Shown here: positions 24,375 to 32,632 of the stretch, one piece after another
Position numbering within the stretch: position 1 is the first letter of the stretch
Layout of the letters: each line of letters starts with the position of its first letter
Source of the DNA: Pseudoclavibacter terrae
Lineage (GTDB): Bacteria > Actinomycetota > Actinomycetes > Actinomycetales > Microbacteriaceae
Direction of reading: 5' to 3'
Length of the DNA stretch: 64,000 bases
Assembly: GCF_008831075.1 (NCBI RefSeq)
Contig: NZ_WBJX01000005.1
Coordinates: 62,001 to 126,000 of the forward strand
Translations under genes and position numbers: made by a program
The notes under the pieces: generated by a model
The model's database searches: none
What the model was told of the DNA's origin: nothing
The model's input: the letters and a program-made list of their open reading frames with translations, nothing else

Positions 24375-25124
24375 ATGTCCCAGAGCATCCACCGCGCTGC
24401 AGAGATCCTCGAGTACGTGAGCCTCGCGCCGCGCACCCAGTCGGAGATCGCGGCCAAGCTCGGCGTGCACCGGTCGACGGCGCTGCGGATGCTGCAGACG
24501 CTGACGGAGACCGGCCTCACCCGCCGGCACGCCGACAGCAGGTACGGAGTCGGCTACCGGCTGAGCGGCCTCGCGCGGGCGGCGAGCGACCAGTTCGACC
24601 TCCGCAACATCGCCCGCCCAGTGCTGCAGGAACTCGGCAGGGACTGCACGCACACCGTGCACCTCGCCGTCCTCGAGGGAGACCGCATCGTCTACGCGGA
24701 CAAGATCGAGCAGCCTGGCATGGTCCGCCTGTACTCGCAGATCGGGCAGCCGGTGCTCCTCCATACGGCGGGTGTGAGCAAGGCGGTGCTCGCCAACCAG
24801 GATGCGGCCAAGACCGACCGGATGCTCGAGGGCTACGAGTACACGCCGTACACGGAGAACACGCTCGTGTCCCGGGCCGCCCTCGACGCCGACCTCGAGC
24901 GCACCCGCGAGCGGGGCTGGGCGGTCGACGACGCGGAGTACGAGAACTTCATCAACTGCATCGCGATGCCCATCCGCGATGCGAGCGACACGGTCGTCGC
25001 GGCCGTGTCCATCACCGCACTGAAGGCGAGCGCCGACCTCGAGGCGCTCGCGGAATGGCAGGAGCGACTGAACGACGTCGTCCTCGCCATCTCCCACGAC
25101 ATCGGCTGGAGGCCACATGACTGA
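24375..25124 (+). CDS. IclR family transcriptional regulator
   Basis: 249 aa. N-terminal winged HTH: SIHRAAEILEYVSLAPRTQ, then AAKLGVHRSTALRMLQTL (residues about 24-45). C-terminal IclR effector domain: TVHLAVLEGDRIVYADKIE, GWAVDDAEYENFINCIAMPI and VVAAVSITA. KdgR-type IclR members sense 2-keto-3-deoxygluconate, which fits the flanking kinase and aldolase. Likely site: the TGCAAC repeats at 20373. The 3' end overlaps the aldolase gene by 8 nt. Confidence 0.9.
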   Translation: MSQSIHRAAEILEYVSLAPRTQSEIAAKLGVHRSTALRMLQTLTETGLTRRHADSRYGVGYRLSGLARAASDQFDLRNIARPVLQELGRDCTHTVHLAVLEGDRIVYADKIEQPGMVRLYSQIGQPVLLHTAGVSKAVLANQDAAKTDRMLEGYEYTPYTENTLVSRAALDADLERTRERGWAVDDAEYENFINCIAMPIRDASDTVVAAVSITALKASADLEALAEWQERLNDVVLAISHDIGWRPHD

Positions 25125-25728
25125 CACCTTCGACACCATGTTCGCAACGTCGCCCGTCATGGCGATCCTGCGCGGATACACCCCAGAGCGCAGCGTCGAG
25201 CTCGCGAGGCTCGCCTGGTCGCTTGGCATCTCGAGCGTCGAGGTGCCCATCCAGAACGAGCGGGCGCTCGAGGCGCTGCGCGCGGTGGTCCGCGCCGCCG
25301 AGCCTGGCGGTCACGCGGTCGGCGCCGGCACCGTCATCTCGCTGGCCCACGTGCGCGACGCCAAGCAGGCGGGCGCATCCTTCACCGTCGCACCAGGCCT
25401 CGACCCCGCCGTCATCGAGGCCGCGCTCGAGGCTGGTCTGGCGCCGCTGCCTGGCGTGGCGAGCGGCACCGACATCCAGCTCGCCAAGAGTCTCGGCCTC
25501 ACCTGGGTCAAGGCGTTCCCCGCCAGCGTCCTCGGCGTCGACTGGTTCTCGGCGATGCGCGGCCCGTTCCCAGAGGTGCGCATCGTCGCGACCGGAGGCA
25601 TCAGCGCCGCCAACGCCGCCGAATACCTCGGCGCAGGCGCCGACGTGGTGGCCGTCGGGAGCGCCCTCGAGGACGAAGCGCAGCTGCCCCTCCTCTCCGC
25701 GCTCGGCGCATCCGCCGCCACCCGCTGA
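25117..25728 (+). CDS. eda: KHG/KDPG aldolase
   Basis: 203-aa class I aldolase that splits 2-keto-3-deoxy-6-phosphogluconate into pyruvate and glyceraldehyde 3-phosphate. Visible: SPVMAILRGY with the conserved Arg, ISSVEVPIQN with the catalytic Glu (about 42), VGAGTV, and the Schiff-base lysine in WVKAFPAS (K132); ATGGIS binds phosphate. Length is standard. ATG 25117 lies inside the IclR gene. With KdgK it completes entry of KDG into glycolysis. Confidence 0.92.
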   Translation: MTDTFDTMFATSPVMAILRGYTPERSVELARLAWSLGISSVEVPIQNERALEALRAVVRAAEPGGHAVGAGTVISLAHVRDAKQAGASFTVAPGLDPAVIEAALEAGLAPLPGVASGTDIQLAKSLGLTWVKAFPASVLGVDWFSAMRGPFPEVRIVATGGISAANAAEYLGAGADVVAVGSALEDEAQLPLLSALGASAATR

Positions 25729-25762
25729 CACCTGCCCGCCGCACTCGAATGGAAGAGAACCC

Positions 25763-26815
25763 ATGACTGCCCAACTCACCCCCCGCTACAGCCCCGCAGA
25801 CGACCGCTACGAGCGCATGCAGTACCGCCGCGTCGGCCGGAGCGGCCTGAAGCTGCCCGCCATCTCGTTCGGCACCTGGCACGGCTTCGGCGACGACGCC
25901 CCGATCGCGAAGCAGCGGGAGCTGCTGCGCCACGCCTTCGACCTCGGCATCATGCACTTCGACATCGCGAACGGCTACGGCCCGCCCTTCGGCTCGACCG
26001 AGGCCAACGTCGGCCGCATCCTGCGCGAGGACTTCGCGGGGCTCCGCGACGAGCTCGTGCTCTCGACGAAGGCCGGCTACCCCGTCTACCCGGGGCCGAA
26101 CGGCTCTGGCGGCGGCCGCAAGTACCTCATCGGCAGCCTCGAGAACAGCCTGCGCCTGCTCGGCACCGACTACATCGACATCTTCTACAGCCACCGGTTC
26201 GACCCGGAGACACCCCTCGAAGAGACGGCGTCGGCGCTCGATGCGATCGTGCGCAGCGGGAAGGCTCGGTACGTCGGCATCTCCTCGTACTCCGCGGAGC
26301 GCACCGCCGAGATCGCTGGGCTGCTGCGTGATCTCGGCACGCCCCTGCTCATCTCCCAGCCGTCGTACTCGCTGCTCAACCGTTGGATCGAGGACGGCGA
26401 GCCGTCCGTGCTTGAGGCCAACGCGGCGGCCGGCGCCGGCATCATCGCGTTCTCCGGCCTCGCGCAGGGGCTGCTCACGAACAAGTACCTCGGCGGAGTT
26501 CCCGAGGGCTCGCGGGCGACGCAGGGCAAGACGCTGCGCGACGGCATGCTCAGCGAGGAGAACCTCGAGCGGGTGCGAGCGCTCAATGCGATCGCCGAGC
26601 GCCGCGGGCAGACGCTGGCCCAGCTCGCGATCGCGTGGGTGCTGCGGGATGAGCGGGTCACCTCGGCCCTCATCGGCGCGTCCCGCACCTCGCAGCTCGA
26701 CGACCTCGTGCAGTGCCTCGACGCCGCGCCGTTCACCGAGGCTGAGCTGGCCGAGATCGACACGCACGCCGTCGACGGCGGCATCAACATCTGGACGGCG
26801 TCGTCGGATGCCTGA
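25763..26815 (+). CDS. Aldo/keto reductase, glyceraldehyde-3-phosphate reductase (YghZ)-like
   Basis: 350-aa AKR of the Kv-beta/YghZ group. Tetrad regions: FDIANGYGPPFGSTE (Asp, Tyr), STKAGYPVYPGPNGSG (Lys) and YIDIFYSHRFDP (His); C-terminal NADPH-site motifs SALIGASRTSQLDD. GGAAGAGAACCC precedes the ATG at 25763. Reduces aldehydes such as L-glyceraldehyde 3-phosphate with NADPH; in this cassette it could act on a sugar-derived aldehyde. Overlaps the next gene by 8 nt. Confidence 0.87.
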   Translation: MTAQLTPRYSPADDRYERMQYRRVGRSGLKLPAISFGTWHGFGDDAPIAKQRELLRHAFDLGIMHFDIANGYGPPFGSTEANVGRILREDFAGLRDELVLSTKAGYPVYPGPNGSGGGRKYLIGSLENSLRLLGTDYIDIFYSHRFDPETPLEETASALDAIVRSGKARYVGISSYSAERTAEIAGLLRDLGTPLLISQPSYSLLNRWIEDGEPSVLEANAAAGAGIIAFSGLAQGLLTNKYLGGVPEGSRATQGKTLRDGMLSEENLERVRALNAIAERRGQTLAQLAIAWVLRDERVTSALIGASRTSQLDDLVQCLDAAPFTEAELAEIDTHAVDGGINIWTASSDA

Positions 26816-27350
26816 CGCGCCCGCGGAGGTCCGGCCAGAGGCGCGGGCGCCGGAGCAGCTGCAGGAGAGCGGGGCCCAAGCGAGCGCGCGGGCCGACCTC
26901 ACGCGCATCCGCGCCGAGGAGGCGGAGCTGATCTTCACCCGGTTCTCGCGTGATGACGCGTGGCGGCTCGGCTCCCGGATGCGCGAGGCGGCGGCAGCTC
27001 GTTCGCTGCCGGTGGTCATCGGCATCGTCGTCGGCCAGCAGCGAGTCTTCCACGCCGCGCTCGACGGGGCTGTGCCGGACAACGACGCGTGGCTCGAGCG
27101 CAAGACGCGGGCGGTTCTGCACTTCGAGCAGTCATCGCTTGGCGTCGGCGCGCTGTTCCGCTCCCTCGGCCGGGTGTACGAGCAGGAGGCGCGGCTCGAC
27201 CCCACCGAGGTCGCCGCGAACGGTGGGGTGTTCCCGGTGCGCATCGAGGGTGTCGGTGTCGTCGGCGCGGTCGGCGTCTCTGGCCTGCCGCAGGTCGAGG
27301 ACCACGCGTTCGTCGTCGAGCAGCTGCGGGAGTTCCTCGCCGAGGCGTAG
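26808..27350 (+). CDS. UPF0303 / heme-degrading-domain (GlcG/HbpS-like) protein
   Basis: 180 aa. Matches the UPF0303 group by LTRIRAEEAELIFTRFSRDD, VVIGIVVGQQRVFHAALDG, AWLERKTRAVLHFEQSSLG and C-terminal GVFPVRIEGVGVVGAVGVSG with DHAFVVEQLREFL. Homologues have a profilin-like GlcG/HbpS fold; biochemical role is uncertain despite the heme-degrading label. ATG 26808 overlaps the AKR stop by 8 nt, so translation is likely coupled. The first about 25 residues are low-complexity, and a later start is possible. Confidence 0.8.
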   Translation: MPDAPAEVRPEARAPEQLQESGAQASARADLTRIRAEEAELIFTRFSRDDAWRLGSRMREAAAARSLPVVIGIVVGQQRVFHAALDGAVPDNDAWLERKTRAVLHFEQSSLGVGALFRSLGRVYEQEARLDPTEVAANGGVFPVRIEGVGVVGAVGVSGLPQVEDHAFVVEQLREFLAEA

Positions 27351-27381
27351 CGACTCGCGCAGCATCGGGCTCGCACAGCGC

Positions 27382-27444
27382 GATCGCTGCCAGCCGATTC
27401 GCCCTTCCGGGGTGCCCCGAAGGGCGAATCGACTGGCAGCGATC
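27382..27444. repeat. 63-bp palindrome (family B, right copy)
   Basis: 25-nt arms (27382-27406 and 27420-27444) pair with one C-A mismatch; the loop CCGGGGTGCCCCG is self-complementary. Core 27383-27443 aligns end to end with 20165-20225, and stem differences are compensatory at four positions. Lies between the convergent UPF0303 and siderophore-binding-protein genes, so it could stop both transcripts. Confidence 0.85.
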
Positions 27445-27471
27445 TTCACTGTGCGCGCGTGAGCGCCGCGG

Positions 27472-28500
27472 CTAGCTGTTCGCGACCTCCGTGGCGGTGG
27501 CGAGCTGCTCGACCAGCGTCGGGAGGAAGAAGGGGATCGAGAGCGCGGTCGGCGAGATGGCCGCGCCGTTCTCCTCGCCGACGAGTGCCGCGACGGCGCC
27601 CTTCGAGACGGCGGGGATGAGCTTCGTGCGGTCCGAGGTCAGGAACGTCTGCAGCTGCTCCTCGGTCTCGGTCTGCGTGAAGACGACGTCCGCGTCGATC
27701 CGGTCGAGGTTCTCGCTGGAGACCGTGGTGGAGAAGGTCGATTCTCCGGTGGCGAGCTCCGCGACGGACGGCGCGCTCGTGAACCCGAGGTCGGTGAGCA
27801 GCTCGACGCGCGGGTCGTTCTCGAGCAGGAGGTAGAAGGTGTCGACGTCCTCTGAGGCGTAGGCGATGGTGGTGCCTTCGAACTCGGGGTGCTCGGCGGC
27901 CTGGTCGGCGACCTGCTGGTCGAGGTCGGCGAGGACCGCGGTGGCGTCCGACTCGAGGCCGAGTGCCTTCCCGGTGTCGGTGATGACGTCGCGCCACGGC
28001 GTCGACCAGATGGCCTCTTCCGGCGCGACGACCGGCACGCCGGCTGCCGTGACGGCGTCGTACTCCTCCTGCGTGAGCCCCGAGTATGACGCGATGAACA
28101 CGTCGGGGTCGGTGGCGAGGAGCGCTTCGACGGAGAGCTCGTAGGTGGCGTTGTCGAGGATGACGGGGGTCTCGCCACCGAGCTCCTCGATCTTGTCGGA
28201 CACCCACGGCGCGATGCGGTCCTCGCCTCCGCCGTAGTCCATCGAGGCCATGGCGACGGGGACGATGCCGAGGGCGAGGACCGCGTCGGTGACGCCCCAG
28301 CCCCACGTCGCGACGCGGGTCGGTGCCTCTTCGATCGTGGTGCTGCCGTACATGTGCTCGAAGGTGACGGGGAAGGTGGATGCGTCGCCGGGGGCGGCGG
28401 CCGCGTCACCCGCGTCGGTGGCGGCGGGGGCGCAGGCGCTGAGCGCGAGCGCAGTGACCGCGACCGCTGCTGCGGCGATCGGTCGGAGGATTCGGTGCAT
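27472..28500 (-). CDS. Iron-siderophore ABC transporter substrate-binding lipoprotein
   Basis: 342 aa. Signal peptide with lipobox LALSAC (Cys about 23), then the FecB/PeriplasmicBP-2 pattern: YGSTTIEEAPTRVATWGWG, DAVLALGIVPVAM, VEALLATDPDVFIASYSGL, GVPVVAPEEA and DADVVFTQT. Membrane-anchored receptor for a ferric siderophore (hydroxamate or catecholate unknown). GAAAGGAACAACCC precedes the ATG. Last gene of the siderophore operon, 54 nt after the ATPase gene. Confidence 0.9.
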   Translation of the reverse strand: MHRILRPIAAAAVAVTALALSACAPAATDAGDAAAAPGDASTFPVTFEHMYGSTTIEEAPTRVATWGWGVTDAVLALGIVPVAMASMDYGGGEDRIAPWVSDKIEELGGETPVILDNATYELSVEALLATDPDVFIASYSGLTQEEYDAVTAAGVPVVAPEEAIWSTPWRDVITDTGKALGLESDATAVLADLDQQVADQAAEHPEFEGTTIAYASEDVDTFYLLLENDPRVELLTDLGFTSAPSVAELATGESTFSTTVSSENLDRIDADVVFTQTETEEQLQTFLTSDRTKLIPAVSKGAVAALVGEENGAAISPTALSIPFFLPTLVEQLATATEVANS

Positions 28501-28554
28501 GGGTTGTTCCTTTCGAGCGGGGGTGTGAAGTGAGGAAGTCGAGGTGCGGCGGGA

Positions 28555-29421
28555 CTAGGCGGGCTCGTTCCCGGTGTGGGCGCCGCCCGGGACGGGGACG
28601 ATGAGGGGTGTCTTGGTGAGGGGGTCGGGCATGACGAGTGCGTCCAGCGCGAACGCGTCGGCGACGACCTCCTTCGTCAGGACGTCGGTGGGGGCTCCGC
28701 CTGCGACGATCCGCCCGTCGCGCATGACGATGAGCTCGTCGGCGTAGCGGGCGGCGAGGTTCAGCTCGTGGAGCACGACCACGATGGTGGTGCCCTCGCG
28801 CCGGTTGAGGCTCACGAGCAGGTCGAGGACCTCGAGCTGATGGCTGAGGTCGAGGAACGTCGTGGGTTCGTCGAGGAGGAGCACCTCGGGGTTCTGGGCG
28901 AGCGACATCGCGATCCACACTCGCTGGCGCTGCCCGCCGGAGAGGTCGCCGACGGGGCGGTCGGCGAGTTCGGCGACGCCGGTGCGGCGCATGGCCTCGT
29001 CGACGTGCTTCGTGTCGGCCTGGCCCCAGCGGTCGAAGAGTCCGCGGTGGGGGTGGCGTCCGCGGGAGACGAGCTCCGCGACCGTGAGGCCGTCGGGGGC
29101 GGTCGGATGCTGGGGGAGCATCCCGACGGTCTGCGCGAACCGGCGCCTCGGGATGGTCGCCACGTCGATGTCGTCGAGGCGAACGCTGCCCGCGAGGGGT
29201 GCGGTGAGGCGGGCGAGCACGCCGAGGAGGGTGGATTTGCCGCAGGCGTTGGCGCCGATGATCATCGTGATGCGGCCGGGGGTGATGTCGAGGTCGAGCC
29301 CCTCGATGACCGTGCGGCCCGGGTAGCCGGCGGACAGGCCGCGTGCCGAGAGGCGCGGGCCTGGACCGGTGGTCGCGGAAGGGTCGACGGTGGGGGCAAG
29401 CGCGGAGTCGTCGCCGGTCAC
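28555..29421 (-). CDS. Iron-siderophore ABC transporter ATP-binding protein
   Basis: 288-aa FecE/FepC-type ATPase. Walker A is GANACGKST (usual form GPNGCGKST, so two positions vary), Q-loop MLPQH, signature DLSGGQRQRVWIAM, Walker B VLLLDEPTTFLDLSHQ, H-loop VLHELNLA. GTG start at 29421 overlaps the permease stop (GTGA). Energises the two FecCD permeases. The first about 30 residues are a non-conserved extension. Confidence 0.92.
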   Translation of the reverse strand: MTGDDSALAPTVDPSATTGPGPRLSARGLSAGYPGRTVIEGLDLDITPGRITMIIGANACGKSTLLGVLARLTAPLAGSVRLDDIDVATIPRRRFAQTVGMLPQHPTAPDGLTVAELVSRGRHPHRGLFDRWGQADTKHVDEAMRRTGVAELADRPVGDLSGGQRQRVWIAMSLAQNPEVLLLDEPTTFLDLSHQLEVLDLLVSLNRREGTTIVVVLHELNLAARYADELIVMRDGRIVAGGAPTDVLTKEVVADAFALDALVMPDPLTKTPLIVPVPGGAHTGNEPA

Positions 29422-30488
29422 AGCTGGCGTCCTTTCGTCGAGGCGAGGAGCCAGAGCAGGAACACGGCGCCGACGGCGCCGGTGACGACTCCGACTGGCA
29501 GTGAGGTCTCGGGGATCGCGAACTGCGCGACGAGGTCGGCGCCGGTGAGGAGGACCGCTCCGGTGACCGCGCTCGCGCCGACGCCGATGGCGCCGTGGCC
29601 GAGCAGCGACCTGGCGATGGCGGGCGCGCACAGGGCGATGAAGGAGATGGGGCCCGCGAAGGCGCAGGTGACGGCGGTGAGGAGGACCGCGGTGAGGACC
29701 GCGATCATCCGCACCCGACTGGTGCTGACGCCGAGTCCGGCGGACGTGGATGCGCCGAGCTGCGTGATCGGCAGCCAGCGGGCCGACAGCGTCACGGCAG
29801 GGAGCGCGGCGGCGGCGACGACGCCGACGACGAGGAGGTGCCACCAGGCGGTGGATGCGAGGGAGCCCGTGACCCAGAGCAGTGCGGCCTGCGCGAGCTC
29901 GACCTGGCTGCGGACCATGAGGTAGTTCATGATGGCGACGCAGAGGAACGAGATGCCGATGCCGGCGAGGATGAGACGGAAGCCGGCCTCGCCTCGCCGG
30001 CCGGCTGCGAGCAGGAGGACGAGCGCGACGGCGAGCCCTCCGGCGAACGCGGCGGCTGCGAGGAGCGGCCCGGTGACGCCGAAGACGAGGAGCAGGAACA
30101 CGGCGGCGACGCTGCTGCCACCGCTGATGCCGAGGAGGTCGGGACTCGCGAGGGGGTTCCGCAGCACGCCCTGCAGCAGGGCGCCGGCGACGCCGAGGCA
30201 GGCCCCCACGAGGACGCCCATGAGGACCCGGGGGAGTCGCACCTGGAACAGCACGTACGTCTCGAGGCGGTCGCCGCCGCCGAAGAGGGTGCGGCTGAGC
30301 TGCTCGAGCGTCAACGGGTAGTCGCCCGTCGTCACGCCGATGAGGACGACCGCGGCCAGGGCAGCGCTGAGCCCGATGAGGACGGCTGAACGGCGGCGGC
30401 GGACGCGCGCCCGCACCGCTTCGAAGGGGGATGCTCCCGTGTCCGCTCCATCGGCGGCGGTGATGGGGAGCGCATCGAGCCTGGTCAC
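29418..30488 (-). CDS. FecCD family siderophore ABC transporter permease (second)
   Basis: 356 aa, about nine to ten membrane segments. FecCD motifs: FQVRLPRVLMGVLVGACLG, AGALLQGVLRNPLASPDLLG, GISFLCVAIMNYLM, WVTGSLAST, AGPISFIALCAPAIAR and LPVGVVTGAVGAVFLLWLL. Pairs with the gene at 30485 to form the channel. GTG start inside the end of that gene (GTGA). Confidence 0.92.
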   Translation of the reverse strand: MTRLDALPITAADGADTGASPFEAVRARVRRRRSAVLIGLSAALAAVVLIGVTTGDYPLTLEQLSRTLFGGGDRLETYVLFQVRLPRVLMGVLVGACLGVAGALLQGVLRNPLASPDLLGISGGSSVAAVFLLLVFGVTGPLLAAAAFAGGLAVALVLLLAAGRRGEAGFRLILAGIGISFLCVAIMNYLMVRSQVELAQAALLWVTGSLASTAWWHLLVVGVVAAAALPAVTLSARWLPITQLGASTSAGLGVSTSRVRMIAVLTAVLLTAVTCAFAGPISFIALCAPAIARSLLGHGAIGVGASAVTGAVLLTGADLVAQFAIPETSLPVGVVTGAVGAVFLLWLLASTKGRQL

Positions 30489-31498
30489 AGCGCCACCTGC
30501 TTTCGGCGCAGCACGAGCGCGATGAGGACCGGGGCGCCGACGAAGGCGACGACCACGCCGGCCTGCACCTCGCCGGGGAGGGCGATGACGCGGCCGACGA
30601 TGTCGGCGATGAGCAGGACGGCGCCGCCGAGGGGCGCGCCGATGAGGAGGAGGCGCCGGTAGTCGTCGCCGACGATGGCGCGGAGCGCGTGGGGCACGAG
30701 GAGCCCGATGAAGACGATGGGGCCGGCGATCGAGGTGGCGCCCCCGCAGAGCAGCACGGTCGCGAGGATGCCGAGCGCGCGGGTGCGGGCCACGTTCTGC
30801 CCGAGGCCTGCCGCGGTGTCGGCGCCGAGGGCGATGAGGTCGAGGCCGCGCGCGCTCGCGACGGCGATGATGCCGCCGACCAGGAGCGGGATGGCGACGA
30901 CGGCGACGGTGTCGAGGCCGCGCGAGGTGAGCCCTCCGACCTGCCAGTAGCGGAAGACGTCGAGCGCCACGATGGAGGTCGTCAGGATGAGGGTGGTCAC
31001 CGCGGTGAGGCCGGCGGTGACCGCGGCCCCGGTGAGCGCGAGCTTCGCCGGGTTGTCGCCGTCGGGCCCCCGAGTGCCGACGAAGGCCACGACCACGGCG
31101 GCGACGGCGGCTCCCGCGAACGCGAACCACACGAAGCCGGTCGGCGCGGAGATGCTGAAGAACGTGATGGCCACGAGCACGGCGACGGAGGCCCCCGCGT
31201 TGATGCCGAGGAGTCCCGGGTCGGCGAGCGGGTTGCGTGTGATGCCCTGCATGAGGGTGCCCGCGACGGCGAGCGCCGCGCCCGCGAGGAGGCCGATCAG
31301 CGTGCGGGGGATGCGCTGGTCTCGCACGACGGTGTGGTCCGCGAGCTCTGGATCGGGGGAGAGCAGCGCATCCAGGACCACGGAGGGGGCGATGGGGCGG
31401 GCTCCGACGAGGAGGCTCAGGATCACGGCGGCAATCAGCAGCGCGACGGCGCCGACGGCGACCAGGCGGATGCGGCGCGCGCGTGCGCCCGCGATCAT
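30485..31498 (-). CDS. FecCD family siderophore ABC transporter permease (first)
   Basis: 337 aa, FecCD/BtuC-like. QRIPRTLIGLLAGAALAVAG, GITRNPLADPGLLGINAGAS, RYWQVGGLTSRG, AGPIVFIGLLVPHALRAIVG and LPGEVQAGVVVAFVGAPVLI are diagnostic. ATG at 31498 overlaps the siderophore-interacting-protein stop (ATGA). Upstream partner of the heterodimeric permease. Confidence 0.92.
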   Translation of the reverse strand: MIAGARARRIRLVAVGAVALLIAAVILSLLVGARPIAPSVVLDALLSPDPELADHTVVRDQRIPRTLIGLLAGAALAVAGTLMQGITRNPLADPGLLGINAGASVAVLVAITFFSISAPTGFVWFAFAGAAVAAVVVAFVGTRGPDGDNPAKLALTGAAVTAGLTAVTTLILTTSIVALDVFRYWQVGGLTSRGLDTVAVVAIPLLVGGIIAVASARGLDLIALGADTAAGLGQNVARTRALGILATVLLCGGATSIAGPIVFIGLLVPHALRAIVGDDYRRLLLIGAPLGGAVLLIADIVGRVIALPGEVQAGVVVAFVGAPVLIALVLRRKQVAL

Positions 31499-32439
31499 TC
31501 CTGGTGCTCGGACTGGCCGAGGCGCCAGTACCCCATGAAGGCGACGCGCTTGCGGTCGACGCCGTTCACGGTCACGAGGTGGCGGCGGAGCGTCTTGATG
31601 GTCGCCGCTTCCCCGGCCATCCACGCGTAGAACTCGCCTTCGCCGTCTTCTGGGCTGTCCCAGAGGAGGTCGACGTCGACGTCGATGTCGGCGATCTGCT
31701 GCGGGCGGGGGGATGCGGCCTGGGCGAGCGCGTCTGGGGAGGCCTCGCACCAGCTGGTCAGGGCCTCCGTGAGGCGCGCCCCGTGCTTGGCGCCGTCGCG
31801 CGGCAGCCACGTGATGCGGAAGTTCGCGGGCGCGTCGATGCGGATGATGTCGGCGCTCGTCGGCACCTCGAGGAGCGCATCCACCTCGCACCGCCCGTCG
31901 AGCGACTCGAGGATGGAGCCGATGGCGGGGACCGCGGTCTCGTCGCCCGCGAGGAGCAGGCGCTTGGCGGTACCGGGGTGCCAGTCGGCGCCGAGGTGCG
32001 AGTGCTCGCTGCGCTGGTCGGGGCCCACGATGACGAGGTCGTCGCCGGGCTTCGCGGTCTCGGCCCAGGCTCCCGCGGGGCCAGCACCGTGGTGCACGAC
32101 GAAGTCGACGTCGATCTCGCGCGCGTCCGGGTCGACTCGGCGAACCGTGTAGGTGCGCAGGGGGCTGCGCTCTGCCGTCGGCGTCTCGCGCCAGCGCTCG
32201 TACCAGAGGCCGGCGTCGAGGACCTCCTGGTCGCGCTGCCCGAAGTCGCTCGTCGTGCCATCTGGCATGGGGAGGATGAGCTTGATCCGCTGGTCGAGCC
32301 CGGTGGTGCCGAAGTGCTCGAACTCCTCGCACGTGAAGGTCGCCCGAGTGAAAGCCGGCGACAGATGCTGCACCGAGCGGACCTCGGCGCAGTACGGCCG
32401 GTAGGCGGGGCGGGTCTGAAGAGCAGCGGAAGCAGTCAC
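31495..32439 (-). CDS. Siderophore-interacting protein, NAD(P)H-dependent ferric-siderophore reductase
   Basis: 314-aa ViuB/SIP-family flavoprotein. FAD-binding RTYTVRRVD (about residues 100-108), FVVHHGAGPAGAWAE, PGDDLVIVGPD, then the NAD(P)-binding half with LLLAGDETAVPAIGSIL and the C-terminal FYAWMAGEAATIKTLRRHL. Reduces the imported ferric siderophore to release iron in the cytoplasm. First gene of the operon; an iron box lies 7 nt upstream of its ATG. Confidence 0.92.
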   Translation of the reverse strand: MTASAALQTRPAYRPYCAEVRSVQHLSPAFTRATFTCEEFEHFGTTGLDQRIKLILPMPDGTTSDFGQRDQEVLDAGLWYERWRETPTAERSPLRTYTVRRVDPDAREIDVDFVVHHGAGPAGAWAETAKPGDDLVIVGPDQRSEHSHLGADWHPGTAKRLLLAGDETAVPAIGSILESLDGRCEVDALLEVPTSADIIRIDAPANFRITWLPRDGAKHGARLTEALTSWCEASPDALAQAASPRPQQIADIDVDVDLLWDSPEDGEGEFYAWMAGEAATIKTLRRHLVTVNGVDRKRVAFMGYWRLGQSEHQE

Positions 32440-32445
32440 CGAGCC

Positions 32446-32464
32446 AAGATAAGCCTTGCCTTAC
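32446..32464 (-). promoter_or_regulatory. DtxR/IdeR-type iron box
   Basis: On the minus strand GTAAGGCAAGGCTTATCTT, close to the DtxR consensus TTAGGTTAGGCTAACCTAA in its core (AGG-n2-AGGCT-A). It lies 7-25 nt upstream of the siderophore operon start, where an iron-loaded repressor would block transcription. Confidence 0.65.
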
Positions 32465-32632
32465 CCCGGCGTCCAGTTCTGGAACGGTTCTGGTCGTTGT
32501 GGTCGTTCCGCCCAGCGTTCGCGTCGCCCATCCACTGGGTCGCCACGCCGAACCGTTGAGGTGCGCATCCCAGCCCCGATATCCTGACCGGCTGCGATGC
32601 CGCAGCTTCACCGCACCAACAGGAAGCATCCG

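Noticed and set aside
20165-27444. Composite transposon or insertion sequence bounded by the two palindromes
   Set aside because: No transposase is encoded between or beside them and no target-site duplication was seen; each element is itself a palindrome rather than an IS end.
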